Shown: one piece after another, positions 1 through 6,922 of the stretch
Position numbering within the stretch: position 1 is the first letter of the stretch
How the letters are laid out: the number at the start of each line of letters is the position of its first letter
Origin: an uncultured Pseudoteredinibacter sp.
GTDB lineage: Bacteria; Pseudomonadota; Gammaproteobacteria; Pseudomonadales; Cellvibrionaceae
Direction of reading: 5' to 3'
Assembly (NCBI RefSeq): GCF_947500695.1
Contig: NZ_CANMSS010000013.1
Location: 1-64,000, forward strand
DNA length: 64,000 bases
Notes under the pieces: model-generated
What the model was told of the DNA's origin: nothing
Databases searched by the model: none
The model's input: the letters and a program-made list of their open reading frames with translations, nothing else
Program-made: the position numbers and the translations under genes

Positions 1-39
1 CTCGCTTGGGTATCAATCGCCGGTGAATTATGAAAAACT

Positions 40-101
40 ATGTGCATGAAAGTGTCCACAAAAGTGGTAGCAGATCACCACCTCTGCTTTGGGCGTTATA
101 C
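40..101 (+). repeat. partial integron attC site (left edge)
   Basis: The right half of an attC-like recombination site. It ends in GCGTTATAC (93-101), the conserved R' core that also ends the two sites downstream. Just before it, GTGGT (64-68) and ACCAC (77-81) can form the tip hairpin of the folded site. The left core lies outside the window or is too diverged to see. This marks the boundary between an unseen upstream cassette and cassette 1. Confidence 0.6.
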
Positions 102-103
102 CA

Positions 104-490
104 ATGTATGAATCAATAGATACACCGAAGCCAGAATTGTGGGCTGTTACAGCAAATATTGTAAAAACGCGAGAATTTGGCAGCGAGAAAGAACGTAGAA
201 ATGGCACAAGGTTTTTTTCAGGTGGTGCCAAGGTATTTGTTGTAGCTGTATTTTGTGGTGCGTGCGTTGATGTGATTGTTGTTGGGCGTCACCGGGGCTC
301 AAAAAAATATATCCATTCGGTAGTTAAAGTGAATTTATTGGAAAACCTCAGGCTTAATCCTATATATAGCCCGAAGGTTCATGAGCTGGCCTCGAATATA
401 TCAGAAAATGGGGCGTGGGTGACTACCTCGAAACAAGATGCCCAAGAAATTTTAACTATTTTGCCTCGTTGGCAGGCGAGTTGGGTATAA
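104..490 (+). CDS. integron cassette 1 protein, hypothetical
   Basis: A 128-residue protein of unknown function that fills cassette 1. The chosen start is the ATG at 104, three bases after the attC core ends; an in-frame TTG at 89 would lie inside the recombination site. The N-terminus MYESIDTPKPELWAV and the middle segment around FSGGAKV resemble, from memory, hypothetical proteins often carried on integron cassettes. There is no signal peptide or catalytic motif; a hydrophobic beta-rich stretch lies at residues 45-65. The stop codon overlaps the first base of the following attC, the compact layout usual for cassettes. Such proteins are probably expressed from an upstream integron promoter, which is not in view. 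Confidence 0.7.
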   Translation: MYESIDTPKPELWAVTANIVKTREFGSEKERRNGTRFFSGGAKVFVVAVFCGACVDVIVVGRHRGSKKYIHSVVKVNLLENLRLNPIYSPKVHELASNISENGAWVTTSKQDAQEILTILPRWQASWV

Positions 491-611
491 CAAGCGGCTG
501 TAGTCGCCTCACGGGGGTTGGGGCGGCCTTTCCGTTGTTTGTTTATGCGCTTTTCGCTACGCTAGCGCACACTATTAGCTACAAGTCCGCCCCTAAGCCG
601 AGCGTTATATG
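485..611 (+). repeat. integron attC recombination site 1
   Basis: An attC site of about 125 bases, close to the Vibrio VCR length. It opens with GTATAACAAGCGGCT and closes with AAGCCGAGCGTTATATG. CGGCT (495-499) is complementary to AGCCG (596-600) with an offset bulge, as in folded attC sites. Its opening GTATAAC (485-491) is the exact reverse complement of GTTATAC (95-101), where cassette 1 begins. That is what a cassette excised as a circle would need to rebuild its own attC. Confidence 0.85.
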
Positions 612-661
612 TACATGAGGTACCCACTATCAAGCTAACAGAAGAACAAGCTTATCTAGCT

Positions 662-850
662 ATGTTTTCCTTTCTGGAAGAGTATTACAGCCTGACTAAG
701 TCCGATGATGTCGGAGCACTGCTGGGCAGTATGACCTTGCTGAATGATGGAACTTCATCTGATCCAGCAATAATTGAAGACTGGAAAGAGGCTGTGAATC
801 GTACTTTGGAAGAAGGTATAGATGCCAAACTTACAATCAAAAGCACATAA
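662..850 (+). CDS. integron cassette 2 protein, small acidic hypothetical
   Basis: A small acidic protein of at least 62 residues, unknown function. The first ATG is at 662, but the reading frame stays open upstream and encodes TIKLTEEQAYLA directly before it. Proteins of this type, from memory, begin at about IKLTEEQAY. A GAGG ribosome site at 617-620 sits about eight bases before an ATC codon (629-631), so translation may begin at AUC, or an original ATG has mutated. The protein has no membrane segment or signal peptide and is rich in Asp and Glu. The stop codon overlaps the next attC. A true product is likely; the start is uncertain. Confidence 0.6.
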   Translation: MFSFLEEYYSLTKSDDVGALLGSMTLLNDGTSSDPAIIEDWKEAVNRTLEEGIDAKLTIKST

Positions 851-943
851 CATGGCAAAGCAGTGGGCGTCGCAAATCGTCACACCCTTTGCTTTCGCGA
901 AGGCTGCGCCAATTTACTTCGACCGCTGTTTTCGGCGTTATGT
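846..943 (+). repeat. integron attC recombination site 2
   Basis: An attC of about 96 bases, opening with ACATAACATGGC and closing with TTTTCGGCGTTATGTG. The opening ACATAAC (845-851) is the reverse complement of GTTATGT (937-943) at its own right end. Imperfect complementarity between the arms (GCAGTGGGCGTCG against CGACCGCTG) gives the usual bulged stem. It is shorter than site 1, as expected of a mixed cassette array. Confidence 0.8.
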
Positions 944-956
944 GTAAAAGATAATT

Positions 957-1283
957 ATGAATTTCAAGTTCAAATGGTACAGCATTCATATACTTGCGAT
1001 AGCAACGCTACTATTTCTCGTTTATGGTATTTTAATGAACATTAGATTTTTTCTGTTTAACCTCGAGTTTTCGGATATTTCTGATATTGAAATTCGCTTT
1101 GTACCAAAACTAGTTCTTCCCGCTTTTTGTTTTTGGGTGTTTATGCTTCGTGACTACTTTAAAAAGCGTCGGCCATCTATCCCAAAGTATTGGGGCTGGT
1201 GCTTGGTTGTGTTTAATTTCGCATCTTTGCTTGCCTATTTTACATTAATCTGGAGGCCGAAAGCGCGTGAAGTTAACGCATAA
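957..1283 (+). CDS. integron cassette 3 protein, membrane hypothetical
   Basis: A 108-residue predicted integral membrane protein of unknown function. There are about three hydrophobic segments (residues 7-32, 49-67 and 80-99), with basic residues (FKKRRPSIPK) between the second and third. It starts 14 bases after the attC core, and its TAA stop overlaps the TAACAAG that opens the next attC remnant. Small membrane proteins are frequent cassette cargo. No family recognised. Confidence 0.65.
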   Translation: MNFKFKWYSIHILAIATLLFLVYGILMNIRFFLFNLEFSDISDIEIRFVPKLVLPAFCFWVFMLRDYFKKRRPSIPKYWGWCLVVFNFASLLAYFTLIWRPKAREVNA

Positions 1284-1325
1284 CAAGTGCCGGCTAGCGA
1301 CGTTGCAAAAAGCGTAACTTGATCT
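1279..1325 (+). repeat. truncated attC remnant at array end
   Basis: GCATAACAAGTGCCGGCT has the opening of an attC directly at the stop of cassette 3. No GCGTTAT closing core follows within 150 bases; only AAAGCGTAACTT at about 1309-1320 resembles it. I read this as a degraded or deleted final attC and the right boundary of the cassette array. Confidence 0.5.
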
Positions 1326-1534
1326 GTAACCACTTTCATAGACAACAATTTACTAAACACAAACCTAGCCTTATTTTCTTTCCTGGCTGCGTTGAAAGAG
1401 TGATAAATATTACTGATAAAGACCAGTTAATAGAGGCTAGGGCTAGGTCTGCGCACGGCTTGTATTGTAGAAACTAAAATAAAGAACTGGCGCCACCATC
1501 TTCTTGCAGCGCCACCAATTTGCTTCAGGCACGC
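1326..1534. other. non-coding boundary between integron array and chromosome
   Basis: I see no supported gene here. GGCGC (1490-1494) and GCGCC (1509-1513) form a weak hairpin which, read on the minus strand, is followed by a T-rich stretch. It could be a weak terminator for the Nramp-like gene. Confidence 0.35.
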
Positions 1535-2737
1535 CTAAAACAAGCTATACAACTTATACAAACCAAGACAAGAAACCAAAATCACTACAAATCCGCCTAG
1601 ACAGTTGGCTAGTGTGCCGTTTTTATAGGTACCCAGTAATTTCTCTTGGTTCATGGCGAGCAATAAAAATATCGCAATTAATGGCAGCAGTAAGCCATTG
1701 GCCGCCTGGGCAAAAATAATCGCTGCTAGTGGTTTGGTGCCGGCGATAGCGAATACTGCACCGGTTAGCAATACCACAAACCATACAGCGCGAAAGCGTA
1801 GATTGTTAAACTCCGTCGACCAGCCCAAGGCGCCACATACGGCAAAAGCGGCGGCTAGTGGCGCGGCAATGGCGCTGGTCAAACCTGCGGCCAGCATGCC
1901 AATGGCGAAGCAATACTTTGCGGCCGGGCCCAGTAGGGGTTCTAGTTGTTGAGCTAGCTGTGCCGCTTGAAAGCTATCGCTCTGGCCAAAAAAGGCTGTT
2001 GCTGAGGTGGCGATAATAGCTAGGGTTATCAAGCCACCAAAACCAATTGATAGCCCGGTATCCCAGCGGCTATTACTCAGTGCTGCATCTATATCTTGCT
2101 CGCCAGATTCCTGGAAAGATTTGCTTACGCTGCTGGCGTGCAAAAATAAATTGTAGGGCACTACGGTGGTGCCAATCAGGGCAATCACCAATAGTACGCT
2201 GCCATCTGGAATGCTAGGGGTAAACAGGCCTTTTAATATGCCAGCCCAATCTGGGTCAACCCAAAATAAAGTTAGCAAGAAAACAAAACTCATTAAAACG
2301 ACTAATGCAATGAGCGATTTTTCGATGAGTTTGTATTGCCCGCTGGCCAGCAAGGCAAAAGCCAGCAATGCAATAATGGCAGCGGCGGCTTGGTTGGAAA
2401 GCTCAATCGCGCTATTAATACCCAGCGCGGCACCAGCGATATTGCCGGTCTGATAGGCTGCATTGCCAAGGCCAATAGCCGCTACAATAAGGAATATACT
2501 CAGGTTTTTTAGCTCTGGGCTTTTAAAGCTAGAGCGCACTGCCTCTGCTAGGCCTTTGCCAGTCACCAAGCCTAATCTGGCCGCCATCTCTTGCAATACG
2601 ATGGTAGCGAATACGGAAAACAGCAATGCCCATAATAAGGCAAAGCCAAAACCTGCCCCGGCCTTGCTGGCGGTGGCTACCGTACCGGGGCCGATAAAGG
2701 CTGCAGCGACTAATAAGCCGGGTCCGAATTTTTTCAT
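1535..2737 (-). CDS. Nramp-family transporter with divergent metal-site motifs
   Basis: A 400-residue inner-membrane transporter with about 11 hydrophobic helices and the Nramp fold signature. Classical MntH proteins carry DPGN in helix 1 (Asp and Asn bind the metal) and MPH in helix 6 (Met binds the metal). Here helix 1 reads GPGT (residues 16-19) and helix 6 reads TTVVPYN (190-196), so Asp, Asn and Met are replaced by Gly, Thr and Val. The fold is clear but manganese/iron transport by the known mechanism is doubtful; another cation or substrate is possible. The gene stands alone, with a hairpin separating it from the gene behind it at 2842. I give no symbol because mntH would imply the classical function. 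Confidence 0.8.
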   Translation of the reverse strand: MKKFGPGLLVAAAFIGPGTVATASKAGAGFGFALLWALLFSVFATIVLQEMAARLGLVTGKGLAEAVRSSFKSPELKNLSIFLIVAAIGLGNAAYQTGNIAGAALGINSAIELSNQAAAAIIALLAFALLASGQYKLIEKSLIALVVLMSFVFLLTLFWVDPDWAGILKGLFTPSIPDGSVLLVIALIGTTVVPYNLFLHASSVSKSFQESGEQDIDAALSNSRWDTGLSIGFGGLITLAIIATSATAFFGQSDSFQAAQLAQQLEPLLGPAAKYCFAIGMLAAGLTSAIAAPLAAAFAVCGALGWSTEFNNLRFRAVWFVVLLTGAVFAIAGTKPLAAIIFAQAANGLLLPLIAIFLLLAMNQEKLLGTYKNGTLANCLGGFVVILVSCLGLYKLYSLF

Positions 2738-2808
2738 GGTGAGTGTTTGCCTATCGATTATTAAGAATTGATATTTTACAGAGAATGTAGAGATTTAAAA
2801 CTGAGGGC

Positions 2809-2834
2809 CGCGCCTATATTGGGGTATAGGCGCG
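2809..2834 (-). terminator. perfect 10-bp hairpin between genes
   Basis: CGCGCCTATA (2809-2818), loop TTGGGG, TATAGGCGCG (2825-2834). It lies just after the end of the minus-strand gene at 2842-3342 and before the start of the Nramp gene. A direct T tract is lacking on either strand, so it is either a weak terminator or an mRNA 3'-end stabiliser. Confidence 0.45.
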
Positions 2835-2841
2835 ATGCATT

Positions 2842-3342
2842 TTAAATGCAGTCGATGTAGCAGGTATTGCCGGCAGGGATTAAGGTGTTAACTGAGCACT
2901 GTTGAAACATAGGAGGCTCTGGCATACGGCCATTGTTGGGGCAGCCGCTTGGTAGTTGAATGCTTTTAATTTCTAAGGTGATACCGCTGTCATTGCGATA
3001 GTCGTTACTGGTGCCGCCTGAAATTGTATGACTATTTTGTGTGCGGCCGTTAATGGCGATAAAGTTGCCGCTGGCTTGGCTGCTTTCAATTATGCTAATT
3101 CCGCTACCTGCGCCAAACAGGATTAGGGATCCAGCTGCTAACAAACCAACATGCAGTTGAGCATGTCCTTTGGCTTTAAACCTATAGGCTACATAGCCGA
3201 GTAAGCCACCCAAAAGCAACAGCAGTGGAGCGCCAAAAATGGGGACTTCTTGCGGGCTTGGCGGACCAATAACAATTTGTGCATGGCTGGCTTGGCTAAA
3301 CAGGAAAAGAGCAGCAATGCTGCCTAAAGCTCGAAGTTTCAT
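2842..3342 (-). CDS. exported protein with internal exosortase-like sorting signal (paralog A)
   Basis: A 166-residue secreted protein. Residues 1-21 are a signal peptide ending ASHA, followed by mature AQIVIG. In the middle, not at the C-terminus, is a tripartite sorting-type signal: EVPIFGAP (about 32-39), a hydrophobic helix, then basic RFKAK. This is the layout of PEP-CTERM/IPTL signals and matches what I recall of the family called midcut-by-XrtH. The C-terminal half is polar, ends in CYIDCI and has four cysteines that could pair. Two paralogs lie at 3424-3930 and 6160-6696. Expected fate (inference): cleavage at the internal motif, releasing or anchoring the C-terminal domain. No exosortase gene is in the window. 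Confidence 0.7.
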   Translation of the reverse strand: MKLRALGSIAALFLFSQASHAQIVIGPPSPQEVPIFGAPLLLLLGGLLGYVAYRFKAKGHAQLHVGLLAAGSLILFGAGSGISIIESSQASGNFIAINGRTQNSHTISGGTSNDYRNDSGITLEIKSIQLPSGCPNNGRMPEPPMFQQCSVNTLIPAGNTCYIDCI

Positions 3343-3423
3343 AACTCACCTTATGATTTTAGTTTTTGCCCAGCCTTGCTGGGTGCATATATTGAATTTG
3401 GAATTGCTACACTAACTACAGAA

Positions 3424-3930
3424 TTACAGGCAATCGATACGACAGCGTTCGCTAGCCGGAATTAGAACCCCGACTGCGCATTGTTGTACGCCTGGAAGGC
3501 TGGGTATGGGGTTGTTGGGGCAGTTGCTGCTCGGCAAGTTTATGCTTTTAACTTCAAGCGTGATGCCGGTATCGTTTCTATAATCGTTAAGATCACTTGG
3601 CAGAATGTTGTAGCTGTTGTCACCTTGTAGAGTGATGACTACAAAGTTTCCGGCCGTCGCTTCAGAGTACTGAACGAATCCGATACCACCGCCTAAGGAC
3701 AGTAAGGCTGTGGCTCCAGCTAGCAATAAGCCGCTTTTTAGTCGGATAAGCTTTGGTCCGCGAAAACGATAAGCAATATAGCCTAAGAGGCCGCCAAGAA
3801 TGATTAATAGTGGGGTTCCCATGATGGGCACTTCTTGGGCAGCCGGGGCGCCAATGACAATTTGGGCTGAGGCGAGCTGTGAAAACAGGCTAAGACATAG
3901 AATAGAAAAGCACAGGGAAAGAATGCGCAT
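3424..3930 (-). CDS. exported protein with internal exosortase-like sorting signal (paralog B)
   Basis: A 168-residue paralog of the gene 81 bases downstream, same strand, probably co-transcribed. Signal peptide ending ASA; mature start AQIVIGAP. The internal signal is EVPIMGTP, a hydrophobic helix, then YRFRGPK. The shared C-terminal block DYRND[ST]GITLE[IV]KSI is followed by four cysteines and a CRIDCL end. Conservation is highest at AQIVIG, VPI and the terminal IDC. A short hairpin (3369-3383, CCCAGC/GCTGGG) lies in the gap between the paralogs. Confidence 0.7.
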   Translation of the reverse strand: MRILSLCFSILCLSLFSQLASAQIVIGAPAAQEVPIMGTPLLIILGGLLGYIAYRFRGPKLIRLKSGLLLAGATALLSLGGGIGFVQYSEATAGNFVVITLQGDNSYNILPSDLNDYRNDTGITLEVKSINLPSSNCPNNPIPSLPGVQQCAVGVLIPASERCRIDCL

Positions 3931-3955
3931 CTGCAGAACCTCTAAGACATCATTT

Positions 3956-4816
3956 CTAGTTATTGTTGTTATTTTGAACTCTAACAGATGATATGAAGGC
4001 TGTCGATACAGGCGACATCAGAAGTCGTGAGGCTTGGTTTTCTTCTGGCGCTCTCAGGTATTCCAGCCCTAATTGACGCTCGTCCAAATCATCCTTGGGT
4101 AGCCTTTTCGCCGTTCTAAACAGGTGGTCATAGATCGACAAAATAGTACCGTAATTGCTATCGGTATAATGCCGTTCACTGAGGTGATGCACCCGGTGGA
4201 AATTAGGTGTTGCGATAACGGTTGCCAGAATCTTATCCAACCAATCGGGCAGTAAGGTGTTGGAATGATTAAAGGCGATGAGCAGCATGCGAATAACAGG
4301 GTGCCATACCGCTACCATAATAGGTACGCCAATAATGACCATAAACGGAGCCCCTAAAAAGCTATTCACGATAAGCTCTAGTGGGTGATGGCGATGTGCG
4401 GTGGTGGCATCAATTCTAGTGTCTGAATGATGGGTGGCATGCAGGCGCCATAGTAGCGGAATGCGATGAGCAAACCTGTGCAGCATGTAGTCAATCAACT
4501 CATAGGCTAAAACACCGGGAATAAAATAATAAATCCAGTGCCTGTCGGTTTTGCTTAACGGCGCTGCCCAACTAAACGCTTCTTGCAGCCATTGCCCGAT
4601 GGCTTGGCTAAAGGGAAGTAAAACCGGCTCTAAAGCGTAAACAACTAGCAAGGTGTTTAGTGTGGCTAGGAATAAATTACCCGGCCAACGTTGCTGGATA
4701 TTTTGACTGCTGCCAGATCTTTTGTTGATATCATCCCAAAGCAAAAACAACATCATGCTAATGATGGTGCCAGCGATAATGACTAGCTTGGAATTGTGAA
4801 AAAGAAAATCAGACAA
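3956..4816 (-). CDS. sterol desaturase / fatty acid hydroxylase family protein
   Basis: A 286-residue integral membrane di-iron oxygenase. The histidine clusters are visible in order: HRFAH (113-117), HATHH (126-130), HRHH (141-144) and HRVHH (207-211), which bind two irons in this superfamily. About four membrane helices surround them. Family members hydroxylate or desaturate lipids such as sterols, fatty acids, carotenoids or ether lipids; the substrate cannot be read from sequence. The start is a TTG at 4816 with GGAG just upstream; no nearby ATG fits. It lies between exported-protein genes and an acyltransferase, so a role in envelope lipid modification is plausible. Confidence 0.8.
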   Translation of the reverse strand: MSDFLFHNSKLVIIAGTIISMMLFLLWDDINKRSGSSQNIQQRWPGNLFLATLNTLLVVYALEPVLLPFSQAIGQWLQEAFSWAAPLSKTDRHWIYYFIPGVLAYELIDYMLHRFAHRIPLLWRLHATHHSDTRIDATTAHRHHPLELIVNSFLGAPFMVIIGVPIMVAVWHPVIRMLLIAFNHSNTLLPDWLDKILATVIATPNFHRVHHLSERHYTDSNYGTILSIYDHLFRTAKRLPKDDLDERQLGLEYLRAPEENQASRLLMSPVSTAFISSVRVQNNNNN

Positions 4817-4849
4817 GGCTCGCTCCGCAACAAGTAGTACCTAATGGCC

Positions 4850-5755
4850 TCAATGGCTGTTGTTGCGGAAGAATACCGATTTTAACCAGCCAAGGGTACT
4901 ATTATCGCGCATTACCCAGCGGTCGAGGTCTTGTTGATTTTGTTGGTAGAAGTCGCCGTCTTGAAACATTAGCTCGCGTTTCAGCATGCGGCGATTAGGG
5001 TTGAGCTTTTTTATTACCTTGGCGGGGTTACCACCAACCACAACATTATCCGGCACGTCTTTAACCACAACTGAGCCTGCGGCAACCACAGAGTTTTCTC
5101 CAATGGTGACCCCTTTGCCCACTTTGGCGCCGTGGCCAATCCAAACATTATCTTTCAATACAATGGGCTTGCTGCAGCGAAATGGACGAAGACGATTGTA
5201 TAGGCCATGCCAGTCACTATCCGCAATATAGCAATCGGCTGCGAACATACAGTTATCGCCGATGGTAATAGAAACTGCCGAGGTAATGGTTGTGCCAGGA
5301 GATAGCAGGCAGTAGTTGCCTATTTTGATTTCACCATCAAGGTTCTTGCCGCTCCATGAGGTTAACCGTACAGGGTTGTAGTTAGAACTGATAATGTGCG
5401 GGTAATCCCCAACGTGAATATTGCGGCCAAACACCTCCACAGTTCTGGGTTTTAAAATAGCAGCGCCTTTGCCAAGGTGATCGAACTGCGGGCGCAGAAA
5501 CCTTTCAATCCACCAAGCTTCAAATCGGCTGACGATATTTTTTAACCAAAAGGGGCGATGCTCTTGTCTCACGGTGTTTTTCCAGTTTTTTATATGTCCT
5601 AAGCATATCAGTTTGGCTGGCTTGGGTATGTGGTGTATTTGCACAAATTCAGCGCGTACAAGCTGTTTTTTTGAGCGTTCTTGCGATCTACTGGTGCGCA
5701 AATCACTTGCAGCAGTGCTGTGGTGCGCAAGAATAATGAGCTGGCTAATTGGCAT
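4850..5755 (-). CDS. LbH-type (hexapeptide repeat) acyltransferase
   Basis: Up to 301 residues. Residues 105-250 carry hexapeptide repeats of a left-handed beta helix (for example VWIGHGAKVGKGVTIG, then SVVAAGSVVVKDVP), ending with the VVGGNPAKVIKK block typical of maltose/galactoside/NodL-type O-acetyltransferases. A probable catalytic His lies in ADSDWHG. The substrate is probably a sugar or cell-surface glycan. The first 61 residues look unlike the family; an in-frame GTG at 5572, preceded by GGAAAAA, would give a more usual 240-residue protein. The gene is divergent from the thioesterase at 5801, and the longer reading would leave only 45 bases for both promoters. Confidence 0.75.
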   Translation of the reverse strand: MPISQLIILAHHSTAASDLRTSRSQERSKKQLVRAEFVQIHHIPKPAKLICLGHIKNWKNTVRQEHRPFWLKNIVSRFEAWWIERFLRPQFDHLGKGAAILKPRTVEVFGRNIHVGDYPHIISSNYNPVRLTSWSGKNLDGEIKIGNYCLLSPGTTITSAVSITIGDNCMFAADCYIADSDWHGLYNRLRPFRCSKPIVLKDNVWIGHGAKVGKGVTIGENSVVAAGSVVVKDVPDNVVVGGNPAKVIKKLNPNRRMLKRELMFQDGDFYQQNQQDLDRWVMRDNSTLGWLKSVFFRNNSH

Positions 5756-5800
5756 ACATCTTGAAGTACAGCTTACAGAATATGTAAGAAAAGGTGTCCA

Positions 5801-6163
5801 ATGAAGTATTTAAATCGTCGCGCTGTAAAACATGCTGACTTAAACCCTGCGGCCAAATTATTTGGTGGCGCACTATTAAGCTGGATTGATGAAGAGGCAG
5901 GAATTTACGCAAGTTGCCAATTAAGCACTAAGCGATTGGTTACCAAATATATGTCCGAGATTAATTTTTTATCATCGGCGGTTTTGGGGGATATTGTTGA
6001 AATCGGGATTGAAACAGTGGCGGTGGGGCGAACGTCGATTACTCTAGCCTGTGAGGTAAGAAATAAAGAAAGCAAGCAGGGGATTATTCGGGTGGAGCAG
6101 ATTGTGATGGTGGCAGTAGATGCCCAGGGCAAGCCCCGGGCGCATGGAATTGAAAAAGCTTAA
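5801..6163 (+). CDS. acyl-CoA thioesterase, hotdog fold (YciA-like)
   Basis: A 120-residue cytoplasmic single-hotdog thioesterase that probably hydrolyses acyl-CoA esters. The N-terminal LNPAAKLFGGALLSWIDEEAG (residues 15-35) is the catalytic loop and helix of the YciA/BACH group, including the Asp in WIDE. The C-terminus VEQIVMVAVDAQGKPRAHG is also typical. Preceded by AAAAGG. It converges on the next gene, and the two stop codons overlap by four bases (6160-6163). YciA itself is not certain because the family is broad. Confidence 0.75.
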   Translation: MKYLNRRAVKHADLNPAAKLFGGALLSWIDEEAGIYASCQLSTKRLVTKYMSEINFLSSAVLGDIVEIGIETVAVGRTSITLACEVRNKESKQGIIRVEQIVMVAVDAQGKPRAHGIEKA

Positions 6164-6696
6164 GGACCATTACAATCAATTGCACAAAAACTGCCGTCAG
6201 CGATGGTGGCGCCAGCGGTACATCGATTGGCGGTTGGGGAGTCAGCGCAAGCTCCTGGCAAGCTAATGCTGATGACTCGTAAAGTAATACCGCTATTATT
6301 ATCGTATCGATTGTAACCATCGTATACGTTCATGCCTTCACTATCACCGTTAAGAAAGATGCTGTGGCTAGCTTGGCTGTTGCCGGCAATATTTACGCTG
6401 TGGTTGCTATTTATTCCAGCTTCCACTTTGATTGCGGGGTAAAGTGCTGCGCTAATGCTGGCAAATCCAAGAACGCCACATAAAATCGCTAAAGAAGTGC
6501 GTTGTGCTTGTTTAGTAAACCCCAGCTTATAGGCTAAAAAGGCCAGGAACCCGCCTAGTGCGATCAGTAGAGGAGCGCCAAAAATGGGGACCTCTTGTGC
6601 AGTTGCCGGGCCTATTACGATTTGTGCATTTGCACTTGAACAGATAAAGAACAAAATAAAGGCAAGCGCTGCCTTTGTTTGGTGCTTCACAAGCAT
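6160..6696 (-). CDS. exported protein with internal exosortase-like sorting signal (paralog C)
   Basis: A 178-residue third paralog, 2.2 kb from the other two. Signal peptide ending SANA; mature AQIVIGPATAQEVPIFGAP, then a hydrophobic helix and YKLGFTKQ. The C-terminal domain keeps NNSGITLRVISISLPG and four cysteines, ending CAIDCNGP. Its C-terminal spacing differs most from paralogs A and B. It stands alone, convergent with the thioesterase gene. The name midcut-by-XrtH is from memory of the family layout. Confidence 0.7.
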   Translation of the reverse strand: MLVKHQTKAALAFILFFICSSANAQIVIGPATAQEVPIFGAPLLIALGGFLAFLAYKLGFTKQAQRTSLAILCGVLGFASISAALYPAIKVEAGINSNHSVNIAGNSQASHSIFLNGDSEGMNVYDGYNRYDNNSGITLRVISISLPGACADSPTANRCTAGATIADGSFCAIDCNGP

Positions 6697-6922
6697 GGGG
6701 TCACTCCTAAGTATTGTTTTGATTGATGTGCGCGGAGTGTATCTAGCTTAACGTGATGTTCTCAACCACTATTACTAGTGTTTAGCGTTAAAAGCGAGAC
6801 TTGGCGCAACTTTTGTGGCGTTTATGCGCTGCTAATTGAAGTTTTTTGGCATTGCTTTGCGCTGGTTTTCGCTATTAAATGCCTATCTTCGTAAAGCGGT
6901 TAAGCTATTTTTAGGAGCAAGC

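Noticed and set aside
28..231. Minus-strand ORF opposite cassette 1
   Set aside because: Overlaps the attC half-site and runs antisense to a better-supported cassette gene; no ribosome site.
415..618. ORF across attC site 1
   Set aside because: It reads through the recombination site, which is non-coding structured DNA.
863..1045. ORF across attC site 2
   Set aside because: Mostly inside the attC and overlapping the cassette 3 gene in another frame.
1504..2771. Several plus-strand ORFs opposite the Nramp gene
   Set aside because: Shadows of the 400-residue membrane protein, with low-complexity Ala/Pro/Ser composition typical of antisense frames.
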